Origin: Sphingobium sp.
GTDB taxonomy: Bacteria; Pseudomonadota; Alphaproteobacteria; Sphingomonadales; Sphingomonadaceae
NCBI GenBank assembly: GCA_017744605.1
Contig: JAGIAZ010000011.1
Location: 24,634-88,633, forward strand
DNA: 64,000 bases
Reading direction: 5' to 3'
Shown: positions 41,804 to 50,831 of the stretch, one piece after another
Layout of the letters: each line of letters begins with the position of its first letter
Position numbering within the stretch: the stretch's first letter is position 1
Made by a program: the position numbers and the translations under genes
Notes under the pieces: generated by a model
The model's input: only the letters and a program-made list of their open reading frames with translations
Databases searched by the model: none
Told to the model about the DNA's origin: nothing

Positions 41804-44242
41804 ATGGTGAGGAGAGAGATGCGCTTGCGCGCGATGAGGCGCGGTGGCTTGATGGCAGCAACCTGTTCAATCGCGCTGGCGATCAGTGCGCCGACCTACG
41901 CGCAGGCGCCGGCGCCGGCGCAGGCCGAGCCGGGTAATGCGCAAGCCGACGATGCCCAGGACATTGTCGTCACGGCCCAGTTCCGCTCGCAAAAGCTGCA
42001 GGATACACCGCTTGCGATTACGGCGGTGAGCGGCGAGATGCTTGAAGCGCGGGGGCAGACGAATGTTCTGGATGTCGCCGCGCAGGCGCCGAATGTCACG
42101 CTGCGGCCGGCGACGGCCAATCTCGGTCCCTCGCTGCAGGCGTTCATTCGTGGGGTCGGGCAGTTCGATTCCAGCTTCGCGCAGGAGCCGGGTGTCGGCG
42201 TCTATGTCGACGATGTCTATTATCCGACCATGACCGGCTCGATCCTCGATCTCGTCGATCTGCAGCGGATGGAGATCCTGCGCGGACCGCAAGGCACGCT
42301 TTCAGGCCAGAACTCGATCGGGGGCTCGATCCGCATCTATTCCCGCGTACCCGACGGCACCGGCGATGGCTATGTCCAGGCAAGCTATGGCCGGTTCAAC
42401 AGGATTGAGCTGCGGGGCGCCGCCGAATTTGCGCTCGTGCCGGACCGACTGTTCGTGCGCGTATCCGGCGCCGGCGTGGCGCGCGACGGCTATGTCACGC
42501 GATATGATTATGCCTGCACCCATCCCGGCACGACCGTGCCGAGCTTTCAGAACGGCAGCATGGGCTGCAAACTGGGCACCCAAGGCGGCAAGGCCTATCA
42601 GGCCGGTCGCATCCTGATGCGCTGGCTGCCGAATGATCGGTTGGATGTGCGCTTGACCGCCGACTATACCAACGACACCACCGAAGGTGCGCCGTCGACT
42701 CTCCTGTTCGTCGGCAGCCCGACGGGCACGCCGGGAGTTCCGGCCGGCAATCCAGCCTATGTGATGGGTGGCGTCGCGCTGGGTAACGCGACGGGATCGC
42801 CGTTCATCAGCTCGTCGCCATTCGGCTCCTATGCGCAGGACAGCTTCTCGCGCAGTCCGTACATCAACTATTCCACCTTCATCGACGCGGCGCCCCGCGA
42901 CGGCACGGCGCCTTATTCCATTCAGGACCGCTATTCCGTCACCGGTGGCGGGCTGTCGCTCAATCTCAACTATGAGCTGAGCGACGCCGTCTCGGTGAAA
43001 TCGATCACGGCGTGGCGCAAATATCGCAGCCGCTATGCCTTCGATGAAGGTTCTCCGATCAACACCGCGATGATCGACAATGATGTGAGGGGCGAATCCT
43101 TCAGTCAGGAACTGAGGCTGAACGCCAATATCCTGGATGACGTGCAGCTCACGGCAGGCGGCTTCTACTTCAAGTTCAAGGGTCATGCGCGCCAGCGCGT
43201 GGGTATCCCGTCGCTGCAGTTCATCCAGGATGACCGGGCCGAGACATCCAGTTCGGCGTTGTTCGTCAACGCCGACTGGGGCGTGACGGACGCGCTTCAT
43301 CTGATCGGTGGCGTACGTTATACCGATGCCAGCAAGACTTATACCTATGGGCGCCTGGGGATACCGGGTAGCATCTTCGGCGGGCTCGCGGATCCACGGG
43401 TGCGGACATTGGATGGCCAGTCGAACAGATCAGCTTCGGATCACTGGGATTTCCGCGCCGTCGTGCAGTATCGCTGGTCCGATGCGCTGATGACCTATGC
43501 GCAATATTCCACGGGGTTCAAGATCGGCGGCGTCAATCCGCGCGCCTTCTTCCCGGTGCAGGCGCTGCCGTTCGGCCCGGAAACCCTGAACGCCTACGAG
43601 GTCGGCGCGAAGTCCGATCTCCTCGGTGGCGCGCTCCGGCTGAATCTCTCGGTATTCCTGAACAAATATGACGATATCATCATCACCGTGAGCTCTTGTC
43701 CCTTGCCCGGCGCTCCGCCGGCGCCGTGCGCGCTTCCGGTCAATGCGGGCAAGGCGGATGTGAAGGGCTTCGAGTTGGAGGGCGGCCTGCAGCCGGTGAG
43801 GGGGCTCAGGATCGATGGTTCGCTGGCCTATCTCGATTTCGACTATACCTCTCTGTCCGCCGGCGCGATCTCATCGGGCGTGCAGCTTTCGATGCGGGGG
43901 CCATACACGCCAAAATGGCAATCGAGCGCGGGCATCCAGTATGACGCCGAGCTTGGCGGCGGCGGCACGCTGACGCCCCGGTTCGATATCACCCACAGCT
44001 CCGGCTTCTACACACAGTCGGTGAACGACCGCCTGAACTTCACGGCCGGCCGGACCCTGATGAACGCCCGCATCACCTGGAAGCCGGCACATTCGGCGTT
44101 CTCCGTGACAGCGGAAGTGACCAACCTGGCCAACAAGCTCTACTATAACACCGTGTTCGATAATCGTGGCTCCAACTATACCGTCACGGGTTTCCCCGGC
44201 GCGCCACGAGAGTGGGCTGTGACGGTCAAGCGGACCTTTTGA
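41804..44242 (+). CDS. TonB-dependent outer-membrane receptor of the catabolic cluster
   Basis: 812 residues. Signal peptide with a basic N region (RLRAMRRGG) and cleavage near SAPTYAQA; then the plug (DIVVTAQFRSQKLQDTPLAIT, MEILRGPQGTLSGQNSIGG) and a barrel ending in VTVKRTF. No STN domain. ATG codons at 41777, 41804 and 41819 are all possible starts; I prefer 41804 for the GGAGAG just before it. First gene of an operon that continues with the MFS transporter 2 bases after its stop. Presumably imports the substrate that the following enzymes break down. Confidence 0.9.
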   Translation: MVRREMRLRAMRRGGLMAATCSIALAISAPTYAQAPAPAQAEPGNAQADDAQDIVVTAQFRSQKLQDTPLAITAVSGEMLEARGQTNVLDVAAQAPNVTLRPATANLGPSLQAFIRGVGQFDSSFAQEPGVGVYVDDVYYPTMTGSILDLVDLQRMEILRGPQGTLSGQNSIGGSIRIYSRVPDGTGDGYVQASYGRFNRIELRGAAEFALVPDRLFVRVSGAGVARDGYVTRYDYACTHPGTTVPSFQNGSMGCKLGTQGGKAYQAGRILMRWLPNDRLDVRLTADYTNDTTEGAPSTLLFVGSPTGTPGVPAGNPAYVMGGVALGNATGSPFISSSPFGSYAQDSFSRSPYINYSTFIDAAPRDGTAPYSIQDRYSVTGGGLSLNLNYELSDAVSVKSITAWRKYRSRYAFDEGSPINTAMIDNDVRGESFSQELRLNANILDDVQLTAGGFYFKFKGHARQRVGIPSLQFIQDDRAETSSSALFVNADWGVTDALHLIGGVRYTDASKTYTYGRLGIPGSIFGGLADPRVRTLDGQSNRSASDHWDFRAVVQYRWSDALMTYAQYSTGFKIGGVNPRAFFPVQALPFGPETLNAYEVGAKSDLLGGALRLNLSVFLNKYDDIIITVSSCPLPGAPPAPCALPVNAGKADVKGFELEGGLQPVRGLRIDGSLAYLDFDYTSLSAGAISSGVQLSMRGPYTPKWQSSAGIQYDAELGGGGTLTPRFDITHSSGFYTQSVNDRLNFTAGRTLMNARITWKPAHSAFSVTAEVTNLANKLYYNTVFDNRGSNYTVTGFPGAPREWAVTVKRTF

Positions 44243-44244
44243 AA

Positions 44245-45555
44245 ATGACGGCGGCGGTTGAAGGGGGAGCGACGATCGCTCCCCTCCTGTTGCGGAAGAT
44301 CCATGTCCGGCTGATCGTCCCGATTGCGGTGATCACCTTCGTGAATTCGATCGACCGCATGAACATCAGCTATGCAGGCCACGCGATGGCCGGCGATCTC
44401 GGCATGTCGCCTTCCGCATTCGGCATTGCGGTCAGCGTCTTCTTCGTCGCCTATCTGTTGTTTCAATATCCGCATTCCGCCCTGCTTCGTCGCTGGGGAA
44501 TCAAACGCTGGCTGCTGTGCTCGATGCTGCTCTGGAGCGCGTCCGGCCTATGGATGTCCCAGGTCCGCTCCCCATTCGAATTCTATTGCGCGCGCTTCCT
44601 GTTGGGCATGGCGGAAGCGGGCTTCGCGCCGGGCATGACCTATTATATCGGGACCTGGGTGCCGCGGTCGGCGCGGGCCACGGCCATGGCCGGCGCGCTG
44701 TCCGCCGTACCCTTTTCGCTCGTGCTGGGCGGTCCGCTCTGCGGTTGGCTGTTGGGTGTCGCCAATCCCCTGGGTTGGGAGCCATGGCGCTGGATGTTCC
44801 TGCTGCTTGCGCTTCCCAATCTGCTCTTGGCGATCACTGCCTATTTCTACTTCGTTGATCGACCCTCTGGCGCACGCTGGCTCTCCTCGGCCGAAAAGAT
44901 GACGCTCGCCGCTGCCATGGCCGATGAGAATGCGGATGATCCCGCGCCGCGCTCGCAGCCCTTGGCGACGATCGTCCGCGATCCCTGGGTGTGGCGCTGC
45001 TGCCTGGCGTGGCTGCTGATCATGACAGGGTCTTATTCGCTGGTCTTCTGGCTGCCGCAGTTGGTGCGCGAAATCGGCGACGGACAGAGCGAATTCACCA
45101 TCGGCGTGCTCAGCTCCTTGCCGCAACTCGCTCTGCTGATCGGGCTGATCCTGAACGGACGCCATTCAGACCGGAGCGGCGAGAGATTGTGGCATGTGGG
45201 ACTGGCGGCGGCACTGGCCGGTGCGACAATGATGGTTGCGTCGATCATTCCCGCAGGCTGGTGGGTGCTGGCGTTGCTCACGCTTGCCGGGCTTGGCATC
45301 GGGGCTGCGCAGGGTGTGTTTTGGGCTATCCCCTCGACGGTCCGGATCGGTGGCGGCGCCGTGCCGGTCGGCGCCATCGCGATCATCAGCATGTTCGGCA
45401 CGATGGGCGGTGTCATCGGCCCGATGCTGATCGGGGTCATCGTCTCCAGCACGGGGAGGTTCGCGCCGGCCATCGCAGCGCTTGCCGTGCTTTTGATACT
45501 CGCGCTGTTCGCACTGATTGCCGGCACGCGCCGCGATCCACGCGTGCCACGATGA
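44245..45555 (+). CDS. MFS transporter, anion:cation symporter-type
   Basis: 436 residues, 12 predicted membrane helices. Begins after a short hydrophilic lead with IVPIAVITFVNSIDRMNISYA, the pattern of the ACS family (phthalate, tartrate, hexuronate, 4-hydroxyphenylacetate carriers). LLRRWGIKRWLL matches the loop 2-3 signature. Moves an organic anion across the inner membrane. It starts 2 bases after the receptor stop, so receptor and transporter likely serve the same substrate. Confidence 0.9.
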   Translation: MTAAVEGGATIAPLLLRKIHVRLIVPIAVITFVNSIDRMNISYAGHAMAGDLGMSPSAFGIAVSVFFVAYLLFQYPHSALLRRWGIKRWLLCSMLLWSASGLWMSQVRSPFEFYCARFLLGMAEAGFAPGMTYYIGTWVPRSARATAMAGALSAVPFSLVLGGPLCGWLLGVANPLGWEPWRWMFLLLALPNLLLAITAYFYFVDRPSGARWLSSAEKMTLAAAMADENADDPAPRSQPLATIVRDPWVWRCCLAWLLIMTGSYSLVFWLPQLVREIGDGQSEFTIGVLSSLPQLALLIGLILNGRHSDRSGERLWHVGLAAALAGATMMVASIIPAGWWVLALLTLAGLGIGAAQGVFWAIPSTVRIGGGAVPVGAIAIISMFGTMGGVIGPMLIGVIVSSTGRFAPAIAALAVLLILALFALIAGTRRDPRVPR

Positions 45556-45580
45556 AAATTTGGACCAGGAGAGCCACCCC

Positions 45581-47131
45581 ATGGGACTGAGCGCAATCGA
45601 CTATTTCGACATCGGCGTCTCCCGCTATCCGGACCGGCCCTGTCTCGTATGCGAAGGCGAGACGCTGACCTATCTGGATGTGCAACGTCTCTCCTGTCGG
45701 ATCGCACATGCTCTCGAACGGAGCGGCCTGGCCTTAGGGACGCGCGTCGCCGTGCTCGGGCATAATTCCAACATGGCGTTTGCCTGTGTGTTGGGTGTGC
45801 TGAGGGCAGGGGGGACATGGGTGCCGGTCAACGCACGCAACGCCACCGCCGAGACGGTCCATATCCTGAATCACACCGATGCGCAGTTCCTCTTCTACAG
45901 CGGGCGCTTTTCGGACACCGTCGCGGCCGCGCTCAGTGCCTGTCCCGCGATCGAACGGGCGATCTGCATCGATGAGGGCGGAATTGCGGGCCATCCGTCG
46001 CTCGACCTGTTCTGCGCCGGCGTGGGGACTGAATTCTTCCGCCGGATCATCGATCCCGACGCGCTCGCGACATTGTCGCCGTCGGGCGGAACGACGGGCT
46101 CGCCCAAGGGCGTCATGACCTCGCACCGCACATGGGGCTATCGAATCGCGGAGGTCGCGAGCCGCCTTGCCCACCCGGCGCCGGTGAACCTGGTCGCTGC
46201 GCCGATGACCCATGGCGCCGGGGCCGGCGCACTCGAGATGATGCCGCTGGGCGCGACCCATGTCGTGCTGCCCGGTTTCGATCCTGCAGCCATCGTCGCC
46301 GCCATCGAGAAGCATGGCGTGACGCACATGTTCCTGCCGCCCACGGCGCTTTATCGGCTGATAGCAGAGCCGGGCATCGAAAAGGCCCGAATGGGAAGCC
46401 TTGCCTATATGATCTGCGGAGGCGCACCCATTGCGCCGGAACGCCTGCGGCAAGCGCATGCCCTGTTCGGCAATGCGATCCATAGCGGCTATGGCGGGAC
46501 GGAATTCGGCGGCGGGCTATGCTGGCTCACGGGCGTCGAGATTGCCGCTGCCATCGCAGCCGGGGATACCGACCGGCTGCAAAGCTGCGGACGCCCGTCG
46601 CCCCTGTCGCGTCTCGAGATCGTGGATGATGCCGGCCGGCCGCTCCCGCCCAGAGAGACCGGGGAGATCGTGGTGGACGGTTATGTGCTTGCATCCGGCT
46701 ACTACAAGAACGCGGCGGAAACCGCGCAGGCATTCCGCCCCGGTGGCTTCCACACGGGCGACATCGGACACCGCGATGCCGAGGGCTATGTCCATGTCAC
46801 GGACCGCCGCAAGGACATGATCATCTCCGGCGGCTTCAACGTCTATCCATCGGAGGTCGAGCGCGTGCTCCTGATGCATGATGCCGTGCAGGATTGCGCG
46901 GTGGTGGGCATGGCCGACAGTCATTGGGGCGAGGTCGTGACGGCCGTGGTCGAGGCCAAGCGCGGCCGGGATGTCGATGTGGCTGATCTGGAAGCGCTCT
47001 GTCGCGCGCATCTCGCCGGCTACAAGACGCCGCGCGCCTTTCACAAGTGGGAGCAGTTGCCCCGTAGTCCCGTGGGTAAGGTCTTGAAACGGGCCATCCG
47101 CGAACAGCTGGCTGCAGAAAGGGTCGATTGA
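45581..47131 (+). CDS. acyl- or aryl-CoA ligase (adenylate-forming family)
   Basis: 516 residues. The P-loop SGGTTGSPKGVM starts at about Ser168, followed by YGGTE (A5-like), GFHTGDIG and KDMIISGGFNVYPSEVE, with the C-terminal lysine region SPVGKVLKRAIRE. Activates a carboxylic acid with ATP to an acyl-AMP and then a CoA thioester. Start at 45581 with AGGAGAG upstream. Its product could be the substrate for the racemase in the divergent operon. The exact acid cannot be read from the motifs. Confidence 0.92.
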   Translation: MGLSAIDYFDIGVSRYPDRPCLVCEGETLTYLDVQRLSCRIAHALERSGLALGTRVAVLGHNSNMAFACVLGVLRAGGTWVPVNARNATAETVHILNHTDAQFLFYSGRFSDTVAAALSACPAIERAICIDEGGIAGHPSLDLFCAGVGTEFFRRIIDPDALATLSPSGGTTGSPKGVMTSHRTWGYRIAEVASRLAHPAPVNLVAAPMTHGAGAGALEMMPLGATHVVLPGFDPAAIVAAIEKHGVTHMFLPPTALYRLIAEPGIEKARMGSLAYMICGGAPIAPERLRQAHALFGNAIHSGYGGTEFGGGLCWLTGVEIAAAIAAGDTDRLQSCGRPSPLSRLEIVDDAGRPLPPRETGEIVVDGYVLASGYYKNAAETAQAFRPGGFHTGDIGHRDAEGYVHVTDRRKDMIISGGFNVYPSEVERVLLMHDAVQDCAVVGMADSHWGEVVTAVVEAKRGRDVDVADLEALCRAHLAGYKTPRAFHKWEQLPRSPVGKVLKRAIREQLAAERVD

Positions 47132-47132
47132 G

Positions 47133-47600
47133 ATGGACGCACCGGGGCTGGAATTCGCGTTTCGCATGCGCCTGGAATTTGGAACCGAAGCCAGGCTGCG
47201 GTTCGAGCCGGCGCTAATGAGTGTCACGCGCGGTTTCGTGGCGGTGCTGGGCGGAACGATCGAGGGGCCTCGGCTGAAGGGACGGGTGGTCAGTCGTTCC
47301 GGCGGCGACTGGCCGCGCCTGTGGAGCAGCGGCCTCGTCGAGTTCGAAGCCCATTATGTGCTGGAAGCCGATGATGGCACGCCGATCTATATCCACAATC
47401 GGGGGATCGCGTGGCAACCGCCCGAGGTCATGGCGGCACTTGAGCGGGGAGAAAAGCCTGACGTGCCGCCCTATTGCCGAGTGACCCCGCGCTTTGAGGT
47501 GCCCGATGGCCCCCACGCCTGGATGAACCATACCCTGTTCATAGGCACCGGGGAGCGTCGCGGGGACCACAGCATCTTCGATTATTACGCCGTTACCTGA
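47133..47600 (+). CDS. DUF3237 family protein
   Basis: 155 residues. Matches DUF3237: a beta-barrel with RGFVAVLGGTIEGPRLKGRVV, GLVEFEAHYVLEADDGTPIYIHNRGI and FEVPDGPHAWMNHTLFIGTG. The family recurs in aromatic and steroid degradation clusters, but no reaction is established that I know of. Starts 1 base after the ligase stop. Confidence 0.85.
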   Translation: MDAPGLEFAFRMRLEFGTEARLRFEPALMSVTRGFVAVLGGTIEGPRLKGRVVSRSGGDWPRLWSSGLVEFEAHYVLEADDGTPIYIHNRGIAWQPPEVMAALERGEKPDVPPYCRVTPRFEVPDGPHAWMNHTLFIGTGERRGDHSIFDYYAVT

Positions 47601-47614
47601 TTGGGGCCGAGCAC

Positions 47615-48139
47615 ATGACACAGACTGCACCAGATTTGACGCCGGACGACCGGTGGCAGATCACAGAGACTATCCATCGCTATGCATGGGCGCTGGATAC
47701 CGGCGACGCGGACGGCTTTGCCGCATGCTTCGCCGCCGACGGCGAACTGTTGTGGGATGCCTTCGATGTGCCCTATTCCTGGCGCGGGACAGCGGAGTTG
47801 CTGAAATTCGCGGCGCATCTGCGCGATATGCCGACGACAGCCGGGCGCCAGCATCATGTCAGCAACATCCTGATCGAGCCTGACGGCGAAAATAACGCGC
47901 GCAGTCGTTCCTATGTGGCCGTCGTGGTTCGGCAGGGCGATGCGCCTTTCCCCACCACGGTGCTCGGCTGGTACGAGGACGAGTTCCGTCGCACGGATGC
48001 GGGGTGGCGCATTGCGCGGCGGATCATCCGTGACTGGTCCGGCCCGGTGCTCGCCGGTCTGGCCGGGCAGACTGGCGAGCGCGAAGCGAGGGAAATGCCC
48101 CAAGTCCTTGCCGGCCTGGGTGGGAGGCGTGCGGGATGA
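47615..48139 (+). CDS. SnoaL/NTF2-like protein
   Basis: 174 residues of the SnoaL-like alpha+beta barrel type: ITETIHRYAWALDTGDADGFAACFAADGEL, GRQHHVSNILIEPDG and GWYEDEFRRTDAGWRIARRII are the usual landmarks. Such small proteins act as dehydratases, isomerases or hydrolases. The pocket histidine pair (RQHHVSN) is kept. It overlaps the next gene by 4 bases and so belongs to the operon. Confidence 0.85.
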   Translation: MTQTAPDLTPDDRWQITETIHRYAWALDTGDADGFAACFAADGELLWDAFDVPYSWRGTAELLKFAAHLRDMPTTAGRQHHVSNILIEPDGENNARSRSYVAVVVRQGDAPFPTTVLGWYEDEFRRTDAGWRIARRIIRDWSGPVLAGLAGQTGEREAREMPQVLAGLGGRRAG

Positions 48140-49152
48140 AAGCGCTTCTCAGTCACGAGCCGGGTCCGCCTGAAAGCCTGGTACTGGAAGACATCCGTTC
48201 CCCCGAACCAGGCGATGGAGAAATCTGCATCGCGGTGACCGCTTGCGGCGTCAATTTTCCTGACCTGCTGATGGTGGCCGATCGTTATCAATTCCGCCCG
48301 CCGCGTCCCTTCGCGCCAGGTGCCGAAGTCGCCGGCATCGTCGCGCGCGTGGGGCCGAATGTGAGTAGCTTCGCGCCGGGCGATCGTGTCATGGCGATCT
48401 GCAGCTGGGGCGGAATGGCCGAGGAACTGGTGGTGCACCAAAGCAAGTGCATCGCGGTGCCGGACTTTCTTCCGCTGGCAGAGGCGGCCGCTTTCCAGAT
48501 GACCTACGGCACGGCGTGGCATGCGCTGGTCACCGCAGGCCGCCTGGTCGCGGGTGAGACGGTTCTTGTGCTCGGCGCTGCGGGCGGCGTGGGCATGGCT
48601 GCGGTGGAGATCGCAACGGCGCTCGGCGCTCATGTGATCGCTGCGGTTTCCACGGAGGAAAAGGCGGCGATCGCGATGGAGCGCGGGGCGACATCCGCCA
48701 TCGTCTATCCGCGCGGGCCACTGGATCGAGACCAGCGCCGCGCCCTGGGCATCGAGATCCGCAAGGCGGGCAAGGGCGGCCCCCATCTCGTGATCGATCC
48801 AGTGGGCGGAGACTATAGCGAAGCGGCGGTACGCGGGATCAGGCGTGGCGGCCGTCTGGCCATCGTCGGTTTCACGGCCGGGATCGCGAGCATCCCCATG
48901 AATCTGGTCCTGCTGAATGAAGCGACTATCGTGCCGGCCGCTTGGGGCGCGGTGGTTGCCCATGATCCGGATGGCTTCAGACGGACCATTTCCGATCTTT
49001 TGCGTCTCTATGAAGGGGGCGGTATCCGTCCTTACATCTCGCACCGCTTCTCTCTGCAGGATGGTGCGGCCGCGCTGCGATCGCTGAGCGACCGCGCCAC
49101 GATCGGCAAGACCATCGTCGATGTCACGCAGGTACAGGGAGATCCGTCATGA
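48136..49152 (+). CDS. zinc-free MDR oxidoreductase, quinone-oxidoreductase-like
   Basis: 338 residues. GroES-like N-terminal half (TACGVNFPDLLMVADRYQF, FAPGAEVAGIVARVGPNV) and a Rossmann half with GAAGGVGMAAVEIATALGAHVIA for NADPH. No zinc-binding cysteines, placing it with QOR-type enzymes (double-bond or quinone reduction; crotonyl-CoA reductase relatives). Overlaps both neighbours by 4 bases. Likely reduces an enone or acyl intermediate in the pathway. Confidence 0.88.
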   Translation: MKALLSHEPGPPESLVLEDIRSPEPGDGEICIAVTACGVNFPDLLMVADRYQFRPPRPFAPGAEVAGIVARVGPNVSSFAPGDRVMAICSWGGMAEELVVHQSKCIAVPDFLPLAEAAAFQMTYGTAWHALVTAGRLVAGETVLVLGAAGGVGMAAVEIATALGAHVIAAVSTEEKAAIAMERGATSAIVYPRGPLDRDQRRALGIEIRKAGKGGPHLVIDPVGGDYSEAAVRGIRRGGRLAIVGFTAGIASIPMNLVLLNEATIVPAAWGAVVAHDPDGFRRTISDLLRLYEGGGIRPYISHRFSLQDGAAALRSLSDRATIGKTIVDVTQVQGDPS

Positions 49153-50642
49153 CCGCTCCGGGCCTGTGGCCAGACTCGTTCGACTTCGCGGGCTTCAACG
49201 CGCCGATCGGGGAGGAATACGCCATCGACAACGTGGAGGTGGAAGGGGAAATCCCGCGGGAGATTGCCGGCGCATTCTTCCGGGCCGGCGCGGATCCCAA
49301 ATTCCACCCGACCGTCGCGAAGGATACGTTTCTCTCCGGCGATGGCGTCGTCAGCCGCTTCCTGGTCGAGGACGGCAAGGTGTCGTTCCGGATCCGCTAT
49401 GTGGATACACCGCGACACCTGGCGGAGGTGCAGGCCGGTCGCGCCTTGTTCGGCGCCTATCATAACCCTTATACGGACGATGTATCCGTTCGCGATCTGG
49501 ATCGGACGACCGCCAATACGACACCCATCTGGCACGCGGGGCGGCTCTTCCTCTCCAAGGAGGATGCCCATAGCTATGAGGTGAACCCGCACACACTCGA
49601 AACCATCGGTCCATGGACCTATGGCGGCAAGCTGCGCACGCTCACGACATCGGCGCATCCCCGCTTTGACCCGCAGAGCGGCGAGATGTTCATTCACGGC
49701 TATGAGGCAGCGGGACCGTGCTCGCGCGATGTCGCTTTCTGCGTCGTCGATGCGAAAGGCGAACTGGTCTCGGAGACCTGGTTCGAGGCGCCTTATTGCG
49801 CGATGCTCCATGATTTCGCGCTGACGGAAAACTGGGCGATTTTTCCGATCTTTCCCACCATATCCGAGATTGACCGGCTGCGGGCAGGTGGCCCGGCATG
49901 GATCCACTATCAGGATCGTCCATCCTATCTCGGCGTCCTGCCGCGCTATGGACAGGGCAGCGACATTCGGTGGGTCAAAGGACCGGACGGGCTCTCCGGC
50001 TATCATATCATGAACGCGTATGAGGAGCGTGTCGGCGACACGACACTGATCCATGTCGATCATAATGTGATGGAAACGAACATCTTTCCGTTCATTCGCG
50101 AGGCATCGGGCATCGATGCCAGCCCGGCCGACATAAGGGCCGCGCTGATGCGCTGGACCATCGACCTCGATCGACTTGAGGATGGTTGGACGGAAACAGC
50201 TCTGGGGCCTCCGGGAGACATGTCGCGCACAGCGAGCTGCGATCAGGGGCGGCCCTATCGTTATGGATTTTATGCCAATTATGATCCGGGCGTCGGCCCG
50301 CCCCACGCGCACAGCGTCGTCGGCGCAGGGTTCAACTGCCTGCAGCGGATAGACGTACAAAGCGGCGAACTGGTGGTGCTGCCGCTTGGTCCGGATCGTT
50401 CCGTCAACGAGCCGGTCCACGTCCCGTCCGCCGAACCTTCCGGGGCGGGTTGGTTGCTTGCCGTGGTCGACACCCATTCCACCATGACCTCGGAACTCTG
50501 GTTCCTGGATGCGGGAGACATTGCGAAGGGGCCGGTCGCGAAGGCGAAGCTCGGTCGCCGCTTGCGTCCTCAGATTCATGGCAGCTGGGTTTCCATGGAC
50601 GCGCTCAAGGCATCGGTTCGACGTCCGGTCGACGAGGATTGA
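49149..50642 (+). CDS. carotenoid oxygenase family dioxygenase (lignostilbene-dioxygenase-like)
   Basis: 497 residues. The four iron-binding histidines are at His170 (TSAHPRFD), His221 (MLHDFALTE), His286 (GYHIMNAYEE) and His477 (QIHGSWV). The third motif resembles the FHxxNAYE of the family. These non-heme iron enzymes split a C=C bond with O2, giving two carbonyl products; substrates include carotenoids, stilbenes and isoeugenol-type phenylpropenes. Last gene of the operon, overlapping the reductase. Sphingomonads use relatives on lignin-derived stilbenes, so that class is one candidate, but the substrate is not determined. Confidence 0.92.
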   Translation: MTAPGLWPDSFDFAGFNAPIGEEYAIDNVEVEGEIPREIAGAFFRAGADPKFHPTVAKDTFLSGDGVVSRFLVEDGKVSFRIRYVDTPRHLAEVQAGRALFGAYHNPYTDDVSVRDLDRTTANTTPIWHAGRLFLSKEDAHSYEVNPHTLETIGPWTYGGKLRTLTTSAHPRFDPQSGEMFIHGYEAAGPCSRDVAFCVVDAKGELVSETWFEAPYCAMLHDFALTENWAIFPIFPTISEIDRLRAGGPAWIHYQDRPSYLGVLPRYGQGSDIRWVKGPDGLSGYHIMNAYEERVGDTTLIHVDHNVMETNIFPFIREASGIDASPADIRAALMRWTIDLDRLEDGWTETALGPPGDMSRTASCDQGRPYRYGFYANYDPGVGPPHAHSVVGAGFNCLQRIDVQSGELVVLPLGPDRSVNEPVHVPSAEPSGAGWLLAVVDTHSTMTSELWFLDAGDIAKGPVAKAKLGRRLRPQIHGSWVSMDALKASVRRPVDED

Positions 50643-50779
50643 GACGTGGCCCATTCTTCCTATGCCCCTCCAAGTCCGGTGGCATGGCGCACATTTGCGC
50701 GATCGTTGGGTTTTCGACGATCGGGATCGGCTTGCAGGTTGATTCCGCCCTTGGCTGAACTCGGCGAGATGTGAGCCCA

Positions 50780-50798
50780 TATCCCCTCCAGGGGGATA
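50780..50798. promoter_or_regulatory. C/G-tract inverted repeat, probable RcnR-type operator
   Basis: TATCCCC-N5-GGGGATA, perfect 7-bp arms, 33 bases before rcnA. RcnR/CsoR/FrmR repressors recognise AT ends flanking G/C tracts of this kind, and such a repressor is encoded after rcnA. Confidence 0.65.
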
Positions 50799-50831
50799 GT
50801 AATTCAGAACCTGAGCTGCTAGGCGGCCGCC

